From assembly GCF_900497695.1 (NCBI RefSeq), contig NZ_UIDD01000007.1, positions 124,001 to 188,000 on the forward strand: a stretch of 64,000 nucleotides of DNA, read 5' to 3'. How positions within the stretch are numbered: position 1 is the first letter of the stretch; every line of letters starts with the position of its first letter. The stretch comes from Pseudomonas wadenswilerensis. GTDB lineage: Bacteria; Pseudomonadota; Gammaproteobacteria; Pseudomonadales; Pseudomonadaceae. Made by a program: the position numbers and the translations under genes. Under the pieces are notes generated by a model that worked only from the letters and a program-made list of their open reading frames with translations, ran no database searches and was not told where the DNA came from. Positions 1-8,117 of this stretch are shown here, piece after piece.

Positions 1-1
1 C

Positions 2-862
2 GAGCTGGTACTGGTGGTCGGCGCGGAGAAAATGACCGGCAACAGCACCGTCGAAGTCACCCGCGCCCTGGCCGGCGCCGGCTACCAGAACGCCATGCAG
101 GAGGCCGGCCTGAGCTTCGCCCAGCTGTTCGGCCAGGTGGCGCAACAGTACGCCGAGCGCTACCACAGCCCCTTGGCCTCGATGGCCGCGATCGCGGTGA
201 AGAACCACGCCAACGCCATGGCCAACCCCCTGGCGCAGATGCACCGGGTGATGGACTTCGAGCACTGCAACAACGTGTCCCAGGGCAACCCGCTGATCGC
301 ACCGCCACTGCGCCTGACCGACTGCTCGCTGATCAGTGACGGGGCGGCGGCGATCATTCTGGCCTCGCCGCAGCGCGCCCGTTCGATGCGGCGCCAGGTG
401 GCGATCCGCGCCATGACCCAGGTGAACGACTTCCTGCCCTTGTCGCGCCGCGACGTGCTGGCCTTCGAGGGACCGCAACGGGCCATCCAGGGCGCCCTGC
501 GCGAGGCCGGCGTGACCCTGGGCGACCTGAGTTTTGCCGAGGTCCACGACTGCTTCACCATCGCCGAACTGCTGATCTACGAAGCCATGGGCCTGGCGCC
601 CAGGGGCGAGGGGCACCGGGCCCTGGACGAGGGCATCGTGCGCCAGGGCGGGCGCCTGCCGGTGAACCTGTCCGGCGGGCTCAAGGCCAAGGGGCATCCG
701 GTGGGGGCCACCGGGGTCTCGATGCATGCCCTGGGCTTTGCCCAACTGGTCGGTGAACCCATTGGCCTGGGCGTGCCCGGTGCCGAATTCGGCTTGCTGT
801 TCAACATGGGCGGCATGGCCGTGGCCAACTACGCCAGCGTCCTGCAAGCGGTCAAGGCCTGA
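2..862 (+). CDS. Thiolase family protein (acetyl-CoA acetyltransferase, SCP2-type), 5' end cut by window
   Basis: C-terminal 286 residues of a thiolase-fold acyltransferase that condenses or cleaves beta-ketoacyl-CoA. The reading frame is open to the left edge, so the N-terminus and its nucleophilic cysteine lie outside the window. Visible hallmarks are the Glu-Val-His-Asp-Cys-Phe motif (base 538 onward), the Gly-His-Pro-Val-Gly-Ala-Thr-Gly catalytic-histidine loop (about 692-715) and the C-terminal Phe-Asn-Met-Gly-Gly motif, the arrangement of SCP2-type thiolases. The stop codon is 2 bases before the next ATG, so it is in an operon with the acyl-CoA ligase and transporter that follow. That fits uptake, CoA activation and chain cleavage of an organic acid. 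The substrate cannot be read from sequence. Confidence 0.88.
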   Translation, partial: ELVLVVGAEKMTGNSTVEVTRALAGAGYQNAMQEAGLSFAQLFGQVAQQYAERYHSPLASMAAIAVKNHANAMANPLAQMHRVMDFEHCNNVSQGNPLIAPPLRLTDCSLISDGAAAIILASPQRARSMRRQVAIRAMTQVNDFLPLSRRDVLAFEGPQRAIQGALREAGVTLGDLSFAEVHDCFTIAELLIYEAMGLAPRGEGHRALDEGIVRQGGRLPVNLSGGLKAKGHPVGATGVSMHALGFAQLVGEPIGLGVPGAEFGLLFNMGGMAVANYASVLQAVKA

Positions 863-864
863 GG

Positions 865-2406
865 ATGAACATCGCCCATTGGCTGCGCGATGCGGCCCAG
901 CGCTGGCCGCGGCGGCCGGCGCTGTTCGAGGGGTGCCGCCAGGTCGCCGACTACCAGGCGTTCGCCGCGCAGGCGCGGGCACGCGCCCTGCAACTGCGCG
1001 ACGAATACGGCATCGTGCCGGGCGACCGGGTGGCGCTGCTGATGAAGAACAGCTGCGCTTATCTCGAATTGTTGTACGCCATCTGGTGGAGCGGGGCGGT
1101 GGCGGTGCCGATCAACAGCAAGCTGCACGCACTGGAAGCCGCCTGGATTGCTGACAACGCCGGGGCCCGGCTGGTCTATACCGATGAGGGCCGGGTGTTC
1201 GACGGCGCGTCGCTGCCGGTCGGCTGCCGCGAACTGACCGCACCCGGGGCGGCCGATCAAGGCCCGGTGCCGGGCGATGAACTGCTGGAGCCGCATCCGC
1301 GGCAAGACAGCGACCTGGCCTGGTTGTTCTACACCTCCGGTACCACCGGGCGTTCGAAGGGCGTGATGCTGTCCCATGGCAACCTGATCGCCATGTCTTT
1401 GTGCTATCCACTGGACGTGGACCCGGTGACCGCTGAAGACGCGGTGGTTTATGCCGCGCCGATGTCTCACGGTGCCGGCCTGTACAATTTCATCCATGTG
1501 CGCTGTGGCGCCCGCCACGTGGTGCCGGCGTCGCGGGGCTTCCAGGCGGCGGAGCTGTTCGAGCTGGCGCAGGCGCTGGGCCAGGTCAGCCTGTTTGCCG
1601 CGCCGACCATGGTCAAGCGCATGGTCGACCAGGCCCGGCAGCAGGGCTATGGCGGCGAAGGGATCAAGACCATCGTCTACGGCGGGGCGCCGATGTACCT
1701 GGCTGACCTCACCCAGGCCCTGGACACCTTCGGCCCGCGCCTGGTGCAAATCTACGGCCAGGGCGAATGCCCGATGACCATCAGCGCGCTGTCGCGGGAG
1801 GCCATCGCCGACCGTGGGCATCCCGACTGGCCGCTGATCGCCGCGTCGGTCGGGCGTGCCCACGCCTGCGTCGAGGTGCGCGTGGTGGATGCGCAAGGCC
1901 AGCCCCTGACCCCTGGCGAACCTGGGCAGATCGCCGTGCGCGGGGCGGCGGTGATGCAGGGCTACTGGGACAACCCGCAAGCCACCCGGGAGGCCCTGGT
2001 GGACGGCTGGCTGCTTACCGGCGACATCGGTTTCCTCAACGAGCGGGGCTACCTGACCCTTACCGATCGCAGCAAGGATGTGATCATCTCCGGCGGCAGC
2101 AATATCTACCCGCGCGAAGTCGAGGAAGTGCTGATGCAGCACCCCGAGGTATTCGAAGTGTGCGTGGTGGGGGAGGCTGACGCTGAGTGGGGCGAGTCGG
2201 TGGTGGCCTTCGTGGTCTTGCGCACGCCCCACAGCCTCGATGCGCAGGCGCTCAACCACTGGTTCCTGGCGCGCATGGCCTCGTTCAAGAAACCGAAAAA
2301 ATACCTGTTTTGCGCCGAGCTGCCGAAGAACAGCTATGGCAAGATTCTCAAGACCCGGCTGCGCCAGTGGTTGCAGGATCCCACCGGGCCCTTGAACAAC
2401 CTCTGA
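865..2406 (+). CDS. AMP-dependent acyl-CoA synthetase/ligase
   Basis: A 513-residue ANL-superfamily ligase that activates a carboxylic acid with ATP and transfers it to CoA. The P-loop Tyr-Thr-Ser-Gly-Thr-Thr-Gly-x-Ser-Lys-Gly lies near residue 155, the Tyr-Gly-Gln-Gly-Glu motif near 300, and the hinge Asp-Arg-Ser-Lys-Asp with Gly-Gly-Ser-Asn-Ile-Tyr-Pro near 400-415. A C-terminal Ser-Tyr-Gly-Lys-Ile supplies the catalytic lysine. The length is normal. ATG at 865 follows the thiolase stop by two bases, so translation is probably coupled. Its neighbours, a thiolase and an MHS permease, suggest the first catabolic step after import. Fatty, aromatic and terpenoid acids are all possible substrates. 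Confidence 0.92.
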   Translation: MNIAHWLRDAAQRWPRRPALFEGCRQVADYQAFAAQARARALQLRDEYGIVPGDRVALLMKNSCAYLELLYAIWWSGAVAVPINSKLHALEAAWIADNAGARLVYTDEGRVFDGASLPVGCRELTAPGAADQGPVPGDELLEPHPRQDSDLAWLFYTSGTTGRSKGVMLSHGNLIAMSLCYPLDVDPVTAEDAVVYAAPMSHGAGLYNFIHVRCGARHVVPASRGFQAAELFELAQALGQVSLFAAPTMVKRMVDQARQQGYGGEGIKTIVYGGAPMYLADLTQALDTFGPRLVQIYGQGECPMTISALSREAIADRGHPDWPLIAASVGRAHACVEVRVVDAQGQPLTPGEPGQIAVRGAAVMQGYWDNPQATREALVDGWLLTGDIGFLNERGYLTLTDRSKDVIISGGSNIYPREVEEVLMQHPEVFEVCVVGEADAEWGESVVAFVVLRTPHSLDAQALNHWFLARMASFKKPKKYLFCAELPKNSYGKILKTRLRQWLQDPTGPLNNL

Positions 2407-2449
2407 AGCGCTGCATTACATGGATAGCACCACGACAGGAGTCCCCACT

Positions 2450-3790
2450 ATGGGCGTGTCACCTTCCAACTCCCAGCGCCAGCGGCGCCGGGCCTTCATC
2501 GGCGCCACTTCCGGCCACTTGATCGAGTGGTACGACTATGGCGTCTACGGCTTTTTGGCCGTGTACATCGGCAAGGCCTTTTTCGTCTCTGACGATCCCA
2601 CCAGCAGCCTGCTGGCGAGCTTCGCGGCCTTTGCCCTGAGCTTCTTCATCCGGCCCCTGGGCGGCCTGTTCTTCGGCCCCCTGGCCGACAAGATCGGCCG
2701 GCGCAAAACCCTGATCACCGTGCTGGTGATGATGGCCGGCTCCACCTTCCTGCTGGGGCTGCTGCCAACCTACGCCAGCATCGGCATCGCCGCGCCGGTG
2801 ATCCTGGTGCTGATCCGCTGTGTGCAGGGCTTCTCCGCCGGCGGCGAGATCGGCACCATCACCAGCTTCATTTCTGAATACGCCGGGCCCGGGCGTCGGG
2901 GCTTTGCTACCTGTTGGCTGATGGTTACCGCCGTGCTCGGCCTGCTGCTGGGCGGCGCCGTGGCCAACGGCATGACCTGGGCCCTGGGCGCCGAGCTGAT
3001 GCAGGAGTGGGGCTGGCGCATTCCGTTCCTGATCGCCGGGCCCCTGGGCTTCATCTCGATGTACATCCGCCTGAAGCTTGAAGACAGCCCAGAGTTCCTC
3101 GCCCTGGTCGAGGCCGGGCAGACCTCCAAAGCGCCGCTGCGCGAGGTCTGGCAGTGGAAGCGCTCGATCGCCCTGGTGTTCTTCATCATTACCCTGCACA
3201 GCTCGATCTTCTACCTGGTGCTGACCTTCGCCTCGACCTACATGTCCAACACCCTCAAGTTCGACAGCGGCACCACCTTGCTCTACGTATTCGTCGCCAG
3301 CCTCTCGGCGGCGCTGGTCATGCCCCTGGGCGGCGCCTTCACCGATCGTTACGGGCGCAAGCCGTTCCTGATGGTCATCGGCACCCTGGCGACCCTGGCT
3401 ATGTACTGGTTCTTCAAGACCGCGCCCGGCGCCACCCCGGCCACCTTGTTCTGGCCGTTGATGGCCGTGGCGATCCTGTTCGGGCTGTACGCATCCTCGA
3501 CCTACGCGCTGATGAGCGAGCTGCTGCCCACTCGCATCCGCTCCACCGGCATCGCCGTGGCCTACAACATCCCGGTGGCGGTGTTTGGCGGCAGCGCGCC
3601 GCTGATCTCCACCTGGCTGATCAAGGTGACCGGGGACATTACTGCGCCCTGGTATTTCTATGTGGCGACCGGGGTTGCCTCGCTGGTGGCGTTGGTGGTG
3701 TTGCGCAAGGAGGATTTTGTTGCCTGTGGGCATGAGGTCAGGCGGGAGGAGAGTGCGCCTGGGCTGCGGTTGGTTGATCCGCGGTCTTGA
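2450..3790 (+). CDS. MFS transporter, metabolite:H+ symporter (MHS/KgtP-ShiA-like) family
   Basis: A 446-residue inner-membrane permease with about 12 hydrophobic segments. The opening motif Gly-Ala-Thr-Ser-Gly-His-Leu-Ile-Glu-Trp-Tyr-Asp-Tyr and the loop Gly-Pro-Leu-Ala-Asp-Lys-Ile-Gly-Arg-Arg after TM2 are typical of the MHS subfamily, whose members import organic acids such as 2-oxoglutarate, shikimate or citrate with protons. An in-frame ATG at 2420 would add ten residues. I prefer 2450 because ACAGGAG sits 8 bases before it. It lies 43 bases behind the ligase and is followed by a strong terminator at 3813, so it closes the operon. Confidence 0.9.
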   Translation: MGVSPSNSQRQRRRAFIGATSGHLIEWYDYGVYGFLAVYIGKAFFVSDDPTSSLLASFAAFALSFFIRPLGGLFFGPLADKIGRRKTLITVLVMMAGSTFLLGLLPTYASIGIAAPVILVLIRCVQGFSAGGEIGTITSFISEYAGPGRRGFATCWLMVTAVLGLLLGGAVANGMTWALGAELMQEWGWRIPFLIAGPLGFISMYIRLKLEDSPEFLALVEAGQTSKAPLREVWQWKRSIALVFFIITLHSSIFYLVLTFASTYMSNTLKFDSGTTLLYVFVASLSAALVMPLGGAFTDRYGRKPFLMVIGTLATLAMYWFFKTAPGATPATLFWPLMAVAILFGLYASSTYALMSELLPTRIRSTGIAVAYNIPVAVFGGSAPLISTWLIKVTGDITAPWYFYVATGVASLVALVVLRKEDFVACGHEVRREESAPGLRLVDPRS

Positions 3791-3812
3791 GTCTGCCAGG
3801 CGAGGTCGGCCC

Positions 3813-3844
3813 AGGCCGCCTTGCCCAAGCAAGGCGGCCTTTTC
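3813..3844 (+). terminator. Rho-independent terminator after the MHS transporter
   Basis: A 12-bp perfect stem (AGGCCGCCTTGC and its complement) closes a CCAA loop at 3813-3840 and is followed by TTTC. It sits 22 bases after the transporter stop and ends the thiolase-ligase-transporter operon. The opposing small gene stops at 3861, so it may work from both sides. Confidence 0.85.
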
Positions 3845-3860
3845 ATTGCGTTGTTGGGCT

Positions 3861-4151
3861 TCAACCAGGAATCTGGATGTAGTTGAGGATCAACGCGATA
3901 ACCTCGGTCGACGCGTGCAGTAGTACCGGCACGATCAACCCGCCACTGAGTACGCGGCTGCCGGCCAGGCCCAGGGAGTTGATGTTCTGTTGGTTGGTGG
4001 GCATGTTGGGAAAGGACTGGAGCACGATGACCATGATACCCAGGCTGACGATGAGCAGGGCCAGGAGCAGCATGCCGACGCGCTTGAAGATATTGTAGGG
4101 CGCAGCGGTGGGCGTGGAGGGTGTTGGGTAGGTGGGCGCGGAGGAATGCAC
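3861..4151 (-). CDS. Small two-helix membrane protein of unknown function
   Basis: A 96-residue protein with a Pro/Thr/Ser-rich N-terminus, a strong hydrophobic helix near residues 25-45 and a second near 68-90. I do not recognise a family. GTG at 4151 is chosen because AAGGAC lies just upstream and no ATG is available. It points toward the terminator at 3813 and is not obviously linked to the neighbouring operon. It marks the left end of a lower-coding-density stretch. The frame is clean and the protein looks membrane-embedded, but translation is not proven. Confidence 0.55.
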   Translation of the reverse strand: MHSSAPTYPTPSTPTAAPYNIFKRVGMLLLALLIVSLGIMVIVLQSFPNMPTNQQNINSLGLAGSRVLSGGLIVPVLLHASTEVIALILNYIQIPG

Positions 4152-4359
4152 GGGACGGTCCTTGTGTAGGCAATTCGGCGCGCATAATGCTCGGCCTGCA
4201 ATTGGGTATCAATGGCCTGACCCGGAAATAAAGTATTTGCGCAGCGCGTGGCGACGCCCTTGAACAGCTCCACAACATTCTCCGATCCGTTGATCGCTAC
4301 AATGTCGCGACAGCCGCACTTCTGCAAGACGCATGGGTGGTAAGGGAATTGAGGACGCT

Positions 4360-5040
4360 ATGACTGACCGCGAACAACTCCATCGAGAGGGCTATGTGCT
4401 GCTCCGTCGAGCTATCCCGGCCGAGTGGCTGGGTGACCTTCGTGCCGTGTTCGATGCGGGGGTGAAACCATCGGGCCAATGGCCAGTGCCGCGCGGCATG
4501 GGCTGGCGCTATTCGCTGTTGGACTCTGATTCGAGGGTTCAGGCTGTGTGTCGTCTGCCGGAGGTGCTGGCGGCGGTTGGTGAGCTGATCGGAGAACGGT
4601 TCTTTCTCTCGCAGGTGGAGGGGCGCGAACCCCTTGCAGGTGGCGGTCATCAGCAGCTGCACCGCGACTTGTCGGCCCAACGGCCGGGCGACATGGTGAG
4701 CGCTCTGGCTTATTTCGACGATTATGGTCCCGAGAACGGCGCGACACGTATCGTCCCCGGCAGCCATCGCCCTGAGCAGGGACAGCCGCCATTCGACTTC
4801 AGTGACGAGTCCCGGTCTGTGCAGCTTTCAGGCTCCGCTGGCGACATCTTGGTGTTTGATGTCGATTTAGTGCATGCGGGCAGTCTGAACTCAATCGGCG
4901 CACGCCGTCGCTCCCTTCTGATTAGCTACTTTTCTGAGTCTCTATACGCGTCACACCTGGAAACAGTGGGCCTGCGAAGTGTTCGGATGGACACGACCGA
5001 TCGGTTCGATCCCTCGGTTTTTGCCTTTGGGGCTATATAA
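4360..5040 (+). CDS. Phytanoyl-CoA dioxygenase (PhyH) family Fe(II)/2-oxoglutarate oxygenase
   Basis: A 226-residue jelly-roll oxygenase. The facial triad is visible as His-Arg-Asp (bases about 4660-4668) and a distal His in Asp-Leu-Val-His-Ala-Gly. An Arg-Arg-Arg-Ser ten residues later can bind 2-oxoglutarate. An ATG at 4333 would add nine residues, but GAGGAC is placed better for 4360. Members hydroxylate small molecules or tailor secondary metabolites, and no substrate is indicated here. The gene stands alone between the small membrane protein and the broken NCS1 permease, with lower GC than the flanking operons, consistent with accessory DNA. Confidence 0.8.
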   Translation: MTDREQLHREGYVLLRRAIPAEWLGDLRAVFDAGVKPSGQWPVPRGMGWRYSLLDSDSRVQAVCRLPEVLAAVGELIGERFFLSQVEGREPLAGGGHQQLHRDLSAQRPGDMVSALAYFDDYGPENGATRIVPGSHRPEQGQPPFDFSDESRSVQLSGSAGDILVFDVDLVHAGSLNSIGARRRSLLISYFSESLYASHLETVGLRSVRMDTTDRFDPSVFAFGAI

Positions 5041-5224
5041 CCCGACCTACCTGACGCAAAAGCCGGTTATCCCTGGCAACACAGTCGGCCCGATGCGCTT
5101 GGCTATTGCTCCAGCCAACCTGGCGTCGAAGCATCAGGAGCGGCTGAAGTCGACCTCAACCGCTCTAGCGCATCAAAAGCGGGTTCGTCAGCCAAGCACA
5201 AGGCCTGCGAGGGACATTCGATTA

Positions 5225-5644
5225 TCAGTGAGCAGTGCCATTTTCCAGGTTGATGTCCAAGGCTCGCACCTGAGTAAGCTCAGACTGGATATTCTGTGAG
5301 CGACAAAGCCACAGATACACCAGGGCCGAGACGGCAAGACCTATTGGCATACTGATATCAGCGCCTCCCAACTGCTCTGCGAAATAACCGGTGTACAACC
5401 CCGTATTCGAGAATGGCAGCATCACTGCGAAACCAACGATGTACGAGCCAATCCCTCTCCAATTCCATCGCCCATAAATACCGTTTGGGTTGAATATTTC
5501 GCTGATCGAATATTTACCGTGCCGAACAGCGTAGAAATCAACCAGGTTAATCGCCGTCCAGGGCGTGAAGAGATAAAGCAGTACCGCAAGGAAGTCGCCA
5601 AACTCCTTAACGAAATTTTCATCGGCCACGTAGGCCAGCAGCAT
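5225..5644 (-). pseudogene. C-terminal fragment of an NCS1-type nucleobase/allantoin permease
   Basis: About 140 residues match the end of NCS1 cation symporters: Leu-Tyr-Leu-Phe-Thr-Pro-Trp-Thr-Ala-Ile-Asn-Leu-Val-Asp-Phe-Tyr, then Phe-Asn-Pro-Asn-Gly-Ile-Tyr-Gly-Arg-Trp and the last two membrane helices, ending at a natural stop (5225). Full proteins are about 480 residues, so roughly 70 percent is missing. The reading frame remains open to 5794, but residues upstream of about 5645 no longer look like the family, which places a breakpoint there. The fragment cannot be a working transporter. Confidence 0.78.
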
Positions 5645-6430
5645 AATGACCTGATGGATCGATTTGGTTTGGGCGCTGCGGCTGCTACTCGAGATTTTGC
5701 TCAGTATCGTGAGATAGCTCCGACCAACACTGAGCTCGACACCGTCAGCAAGCTTTATGTAATCCGAGATACATTCTCTCCGCTGGTAGAGCATCCGCCT
5801 GAGCGAGTACTCACTGCTCTAACGCAGGGATACGGATACAGCCTGGATGGTGAGAAGCCGCTCATTCTCAACGAGTCCGTTTCGCTGCTCAGCCAGCCTA
5901 AGGTGGAGATCCTGGCGCCGATCGCGCGCGCGATTAGCCTGAATCAGGTAGTGAGAATCAGCTACACGTCGGCATCGGGTGAATCTGAGCGTGAAATTGT
6001 GCCCTTCGCCATTAGCTGTGATGGCCTGCGCTGGCATGTTCGGGCTTACGATAGAAAGCGCAAAGATTTTGTGGACTTTGTTCTAGCCAGAATCGGTGCT
6101 GCTCAGATTCAGCAGGGGCAGAAGCCTCTGGAGAACGAAAATCTAAGAAATGACGACCAGTGGAATCGGATGCTGGATCTACCCCTGGTCCCACACCCGG
6201 ATAAAAATTGCTCTCAGATCATGATGCGGGACTACGACATGCCTGATGGTGTGCTCAAGCTGCGTGTGCGTGCAGCAATGGCTGGGTATGTACTGCAGCA
6301 GTACCACGTAGACTGCTCGACTGATCACAGCATTGCAGACGAGGCATATCGACTCTGGTTGAGCGACCCTCTAGCTCTTTATGGTGTTAAAAGCGCCAAG
6401 CTTGCCCCAGGCTATAAAAGTCCCAACTGA
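5519..6430 (+). CDS. WYL-domain transcriptional regulator, BrxR/CapW-like, with replaced N-terminus
   Basis: A 303-codon frame. From about residue 43 it matches the WYL regulators that repress phage-defence operons: a winged-helix piece (Asp-Leu-Met-Asp-Arg-Phe-Gly-Leu), the WYL core with Arg-Glu-Ile-Val-Pro-Phe and Leu-Arg-Trp-His-Val-Arg-Ala-Tyr, then a WCX C-terminus with Trp-Leu-Ser-Asp-Pro-Leu-Ala-Leu-Tyr-Gly-Val. The first 42 codons (GTG at 5519) are simply the antisense of the NCS1 fragment, so the native start and first helices are lost at about 5645. Translation could restart at ATG 5654, leaving about 259 residues without a full DNA-binding domain. No defence operon adjoins it. It is probably a non-functional remnant. 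Confidence 0.7.
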   Translation: MPNSVEINQVNRRPGREEIKQYRKEVAKLLNEIFIGHVGQQHNDLMDRFGLGAAAATRDFAQYREIAPTNTELDTVSKLYVIRDTFSPLVEHPPERVLTALTQGYGYSLDGEKPLILNESVSLLSQPKVEILAPIARAISLNQVVRISYTSASGESEREIVPFAISCDGLRWHVRAYDRKRKDFVDFVLARIGAAQIQQGQKPLENENLRNDDQWNRMLDLPLVPHPDKNCSQIMMRDYDMPDGVLKLRVRAAMAGYVLQQYHVDCSTDHSIADEAYRLWLSDPLALYGVKSAKLAPGYKSPN

Positions 6431-7003
6431 CAGTCTTGCCGAGCCCTATCAAGGCGAGCGCGGCTGCCTCGCTGCACCCGAACGTAGCGACCAGCAAAGA
6501 CCCTTCTTGGCACTAGCCTGAACCCTTATGTTGCTAGGCGGTGCATGCGAGTTATCGCTGGCCTGCCCGCCGGACGGGGTGAAAAATGCAGGCTGAAGGG
6601 CGAAAGTGTGAGTTAACTACGAGCACTACAAGGGCCTGGATGTAGTAGGCAGTTACAGGGCAGGAAGGTGACCTTGGTGTGGGCAGCTATTACCTGAGTG
6701 GGATAGCGAAGGAGCTGATGGAGGATGTGGCGCATTCGTTCGGCAAAGTCACCTTCCGAACTCCTGCATTAAGGGCGATGGTGCCCGCGTATTAAGTGAA
6801 CACCATGGCTTTCGGCGGCGGAGTCGGGAAGGTGTGGTCGCCGGCCCCTTACAGTTGGACCTTAGACTGGGGGTATCATTTTCAAACCATCCAAAGCATA
6901 CCCTCAGATGTGCCCCAAATGTAGCAATCCACTGGAAGTGAATGGAGCTTCACGGTCTATGAAAAGACAGAAGTGATCAGTTGAACAGCCTGCCCGACGA
7001 CGC
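6431..7003 (+). other. Non-coding, apparently decayed stretch
   Basis: There is no convincing gene in 573 bases. A 48-codon open piece (about 6653-6797, ending at TAA) reads Gly-Val-Gly-Ser-Tyr-Tyr-Leu-Ser-Gly-Ile-Ala-Lys-Glu-Leu but lacks a start and is cut by stops upstream, so it looks like a gene remnant I cannot name. A 22-codon ATG frame at 6908-6976 begins Met-Cys-Pro-Lys-Cys, zinc-ribbon-like, but is too short to call. Together with the NCS1/WYL junction this suggests a deleted mobile or defence segment. Confidence 0.5.
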
Positions 7004-7918
7004 CTAAAGACTCTCAGGATCCCCAAAAAACATCTGAATCCGCGACCGCAACCAGCGCTCCCCCGGATCATTATCCTGCGACCCGCGCCAGGCCATGTGC
7101 AGCTCGAAGGTCTGCACCTCCAGCGGCGGATCCTCGGCGCGCAGGCCGCCGGCGGCGGTCAGGACCTCGGCGGTATAGTCGGGCACGGTGGCGATGATGT
7201 CGGTGCCGGTCAGCAGGCTGCCCAGGCCGTTGAATTGCGGCACGGCCAGGACCACATGGCGCTTGCGCCCGACCTTTTCCAGGATCTCGTCCATGAACCC
7301 GCCCAGGTCGCCGGCAAACGATACCAGCGCGTGGGGGCGGGCGCAGAAGTCGTCCAGGCTCAGGCTCCCCGGCATGCTGTCGGCACGCAGCACCTTGGGT
7401 TTGCTACGCCGCAGCACCTTGCGCTTGGCGTTGGCCGGCAGGTCGTTGGTCCAGCTCACGCCGACGGAGATTTCCCCCGAGGCCAGCAGCGCCGGCATCA
7501 GCAGGTAGTTGACCCGGCGCACCACCAGGACGATGCCCGGGGCTTCGGCGCGCACGCGCTTGAGCAATTGCGGCAGCAGGGCGAATTCGGCGTCGTCCGA
7601 CAGGCCGATGCGAAACACCGCGGTGCTGGTGGCTGGATCGAAGTCGGCAGCGCGGCTGACCGCGGTGGAGATCGAATCCAGCGCTGGCGAGAGCAGGGCG
7701 AAGATCTCCACCGCCCGCGCCGACGGTTCCATGCTGCGCCCGGTACGCACGAACAACGGGTCGTCGAACAGGTTGCGCAGGCGCGACAGGGCGGCGCTGA
7801 TGGCCGGCTGGCCAAGAAACAGTTTCTCCGCCGCACGGGTCACGCTACGCTCGTGCATCAGGGTCTCGAAGACGATCAGCAGGTTCAGGTCGACGCGACG
7901 CAAGTCGTTACGGTTCAT
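7004..7918 (-). CDS. mexT: LysR-type regulator MexT
   Basis: A 304-residue LysR-type activator. The protein follows P. aeruginosa MexT closely along its length: the opening Met-Asn-Arg-Asn-Asp-Leu-Arg-Arg-Val-Asp-Leu-Asn-Leu, the helix-turn-helix around residues 20-60 (Ser-Val-Thr-Arg-Ala-Ala-Glu-Lys-Leu-Phe-Leu-Gly-Gln-Pro-Ala) and a closing Phe-Phe-Gly-Asp-Pro-Glu-Ser-Leu. MexT is redox responsive and activates mexS and the mexEF-oprN pump. Here it is divergent from a mexS-like gene, as in P. aeruginosa, but no pump operon follows it. Two inverted repeats in the intergenic region are likely its sites. The identity rests on recalled sequence. Confidence 0.88.
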   Translation of the reverse strand: MNRNDLRRVDLNLLIVFETLMHERSVTRAAEKLFLGQPAISAALSRLRNLFDDPLFVRTGRSMEPSARAVEIFALLSPALDSISTAVSRAADFDPATSTAVFRIGLSDDAEFALLPQLLKRVRAEAPGIVLVVRRVNYLLMPALLASGEISVGVSWTNDLPANAKRKVLRRSKPKVLRADSMPGSLSLDDFCARPHALVSFAGDLGGFMDEILEKVGRKRHVVLAVPQFNGLGSLLTGTDIIATVPDYTAEVLTAAGGLRAEDPPLEVQTFELHMAWRGSQDNDPGERWLRSRIQMFFGDPESL

Positions 7919-7991
7919 CGGCTCGGCTTCACAAGGCGGTTGGGGCAGGGGTGAATCTTACGGGTAAAGGCTGGTACCCTGCACCGCATAA

Positions 7992-8018
7992 ATTGATGGA
8001 GGCTTCATTACCATCAAT
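7992..8018. promoter_or_regulatory. Inverted repeat, probable MexT/LysR site 1
   Basis: ATTGATGG and CCATCAAT form perfect 8-bp arms separated by 11 bases, the T-N11-A geometry of LysR-type sites, midway between mexT and mexS. The ATCA/TGAT half-sites fit the described MexT motif. Confidence 0.65.
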
Positions 8019-8050
8019 CAATGACAGGCATGTTGACTATTAATGGCCAC

Positions 8051-8067
8051 TGATGGTCTAACCATCA
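8051..8067. promoter_or_regulatory. Palindrome, probable second MexT/LysR site
   Basis: TGATGGT-CTA-ACCATCA is a perfect 17-base inverted repeat that reuses the TGATGG half-site of the repeat at 7992. It lies 50 bases before the preferred mexS start, which argues against the longer mexS frame beginning at 8043. Confidence 0.6.
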
Positions 8068-8117
8068 AAGCCCGGATAGAGTTCAGGGCATTAGAGGTTC
8101 AATTGGCGAGGTTTGCG

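Noticed and set aside
829..2259. Long minus-strand frame opposite the acyl-CoA ligase
   Set aside because: Antisense shadow; ligase motifs lie on the plus strand.
2420..2449. Upstream ATG of the MHS transporter
   Set aside because: The ATG at 2450 has the better-placed ACAGGAG; the extra ten residues do not fit the family.
4979..5299. 106-codon plus-strand frame past the PhyH stop
   Set aside because: It starts inside the PhyH gene in another frame and overlaps the NCS1 fragment; no recognisable protein.
6908..6976. 22-codon frame beginning Met-Cys-Pro-Lys-Cys
   Set aside because: Suggests a zinc ribbon but is too short and in decayed DNA; noted only as a remnant.
8043..8117. Upstream start of mexS
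   Set aside because: It would place an operator-like palindrome inside the gene and lacks a ribosome-binding site.
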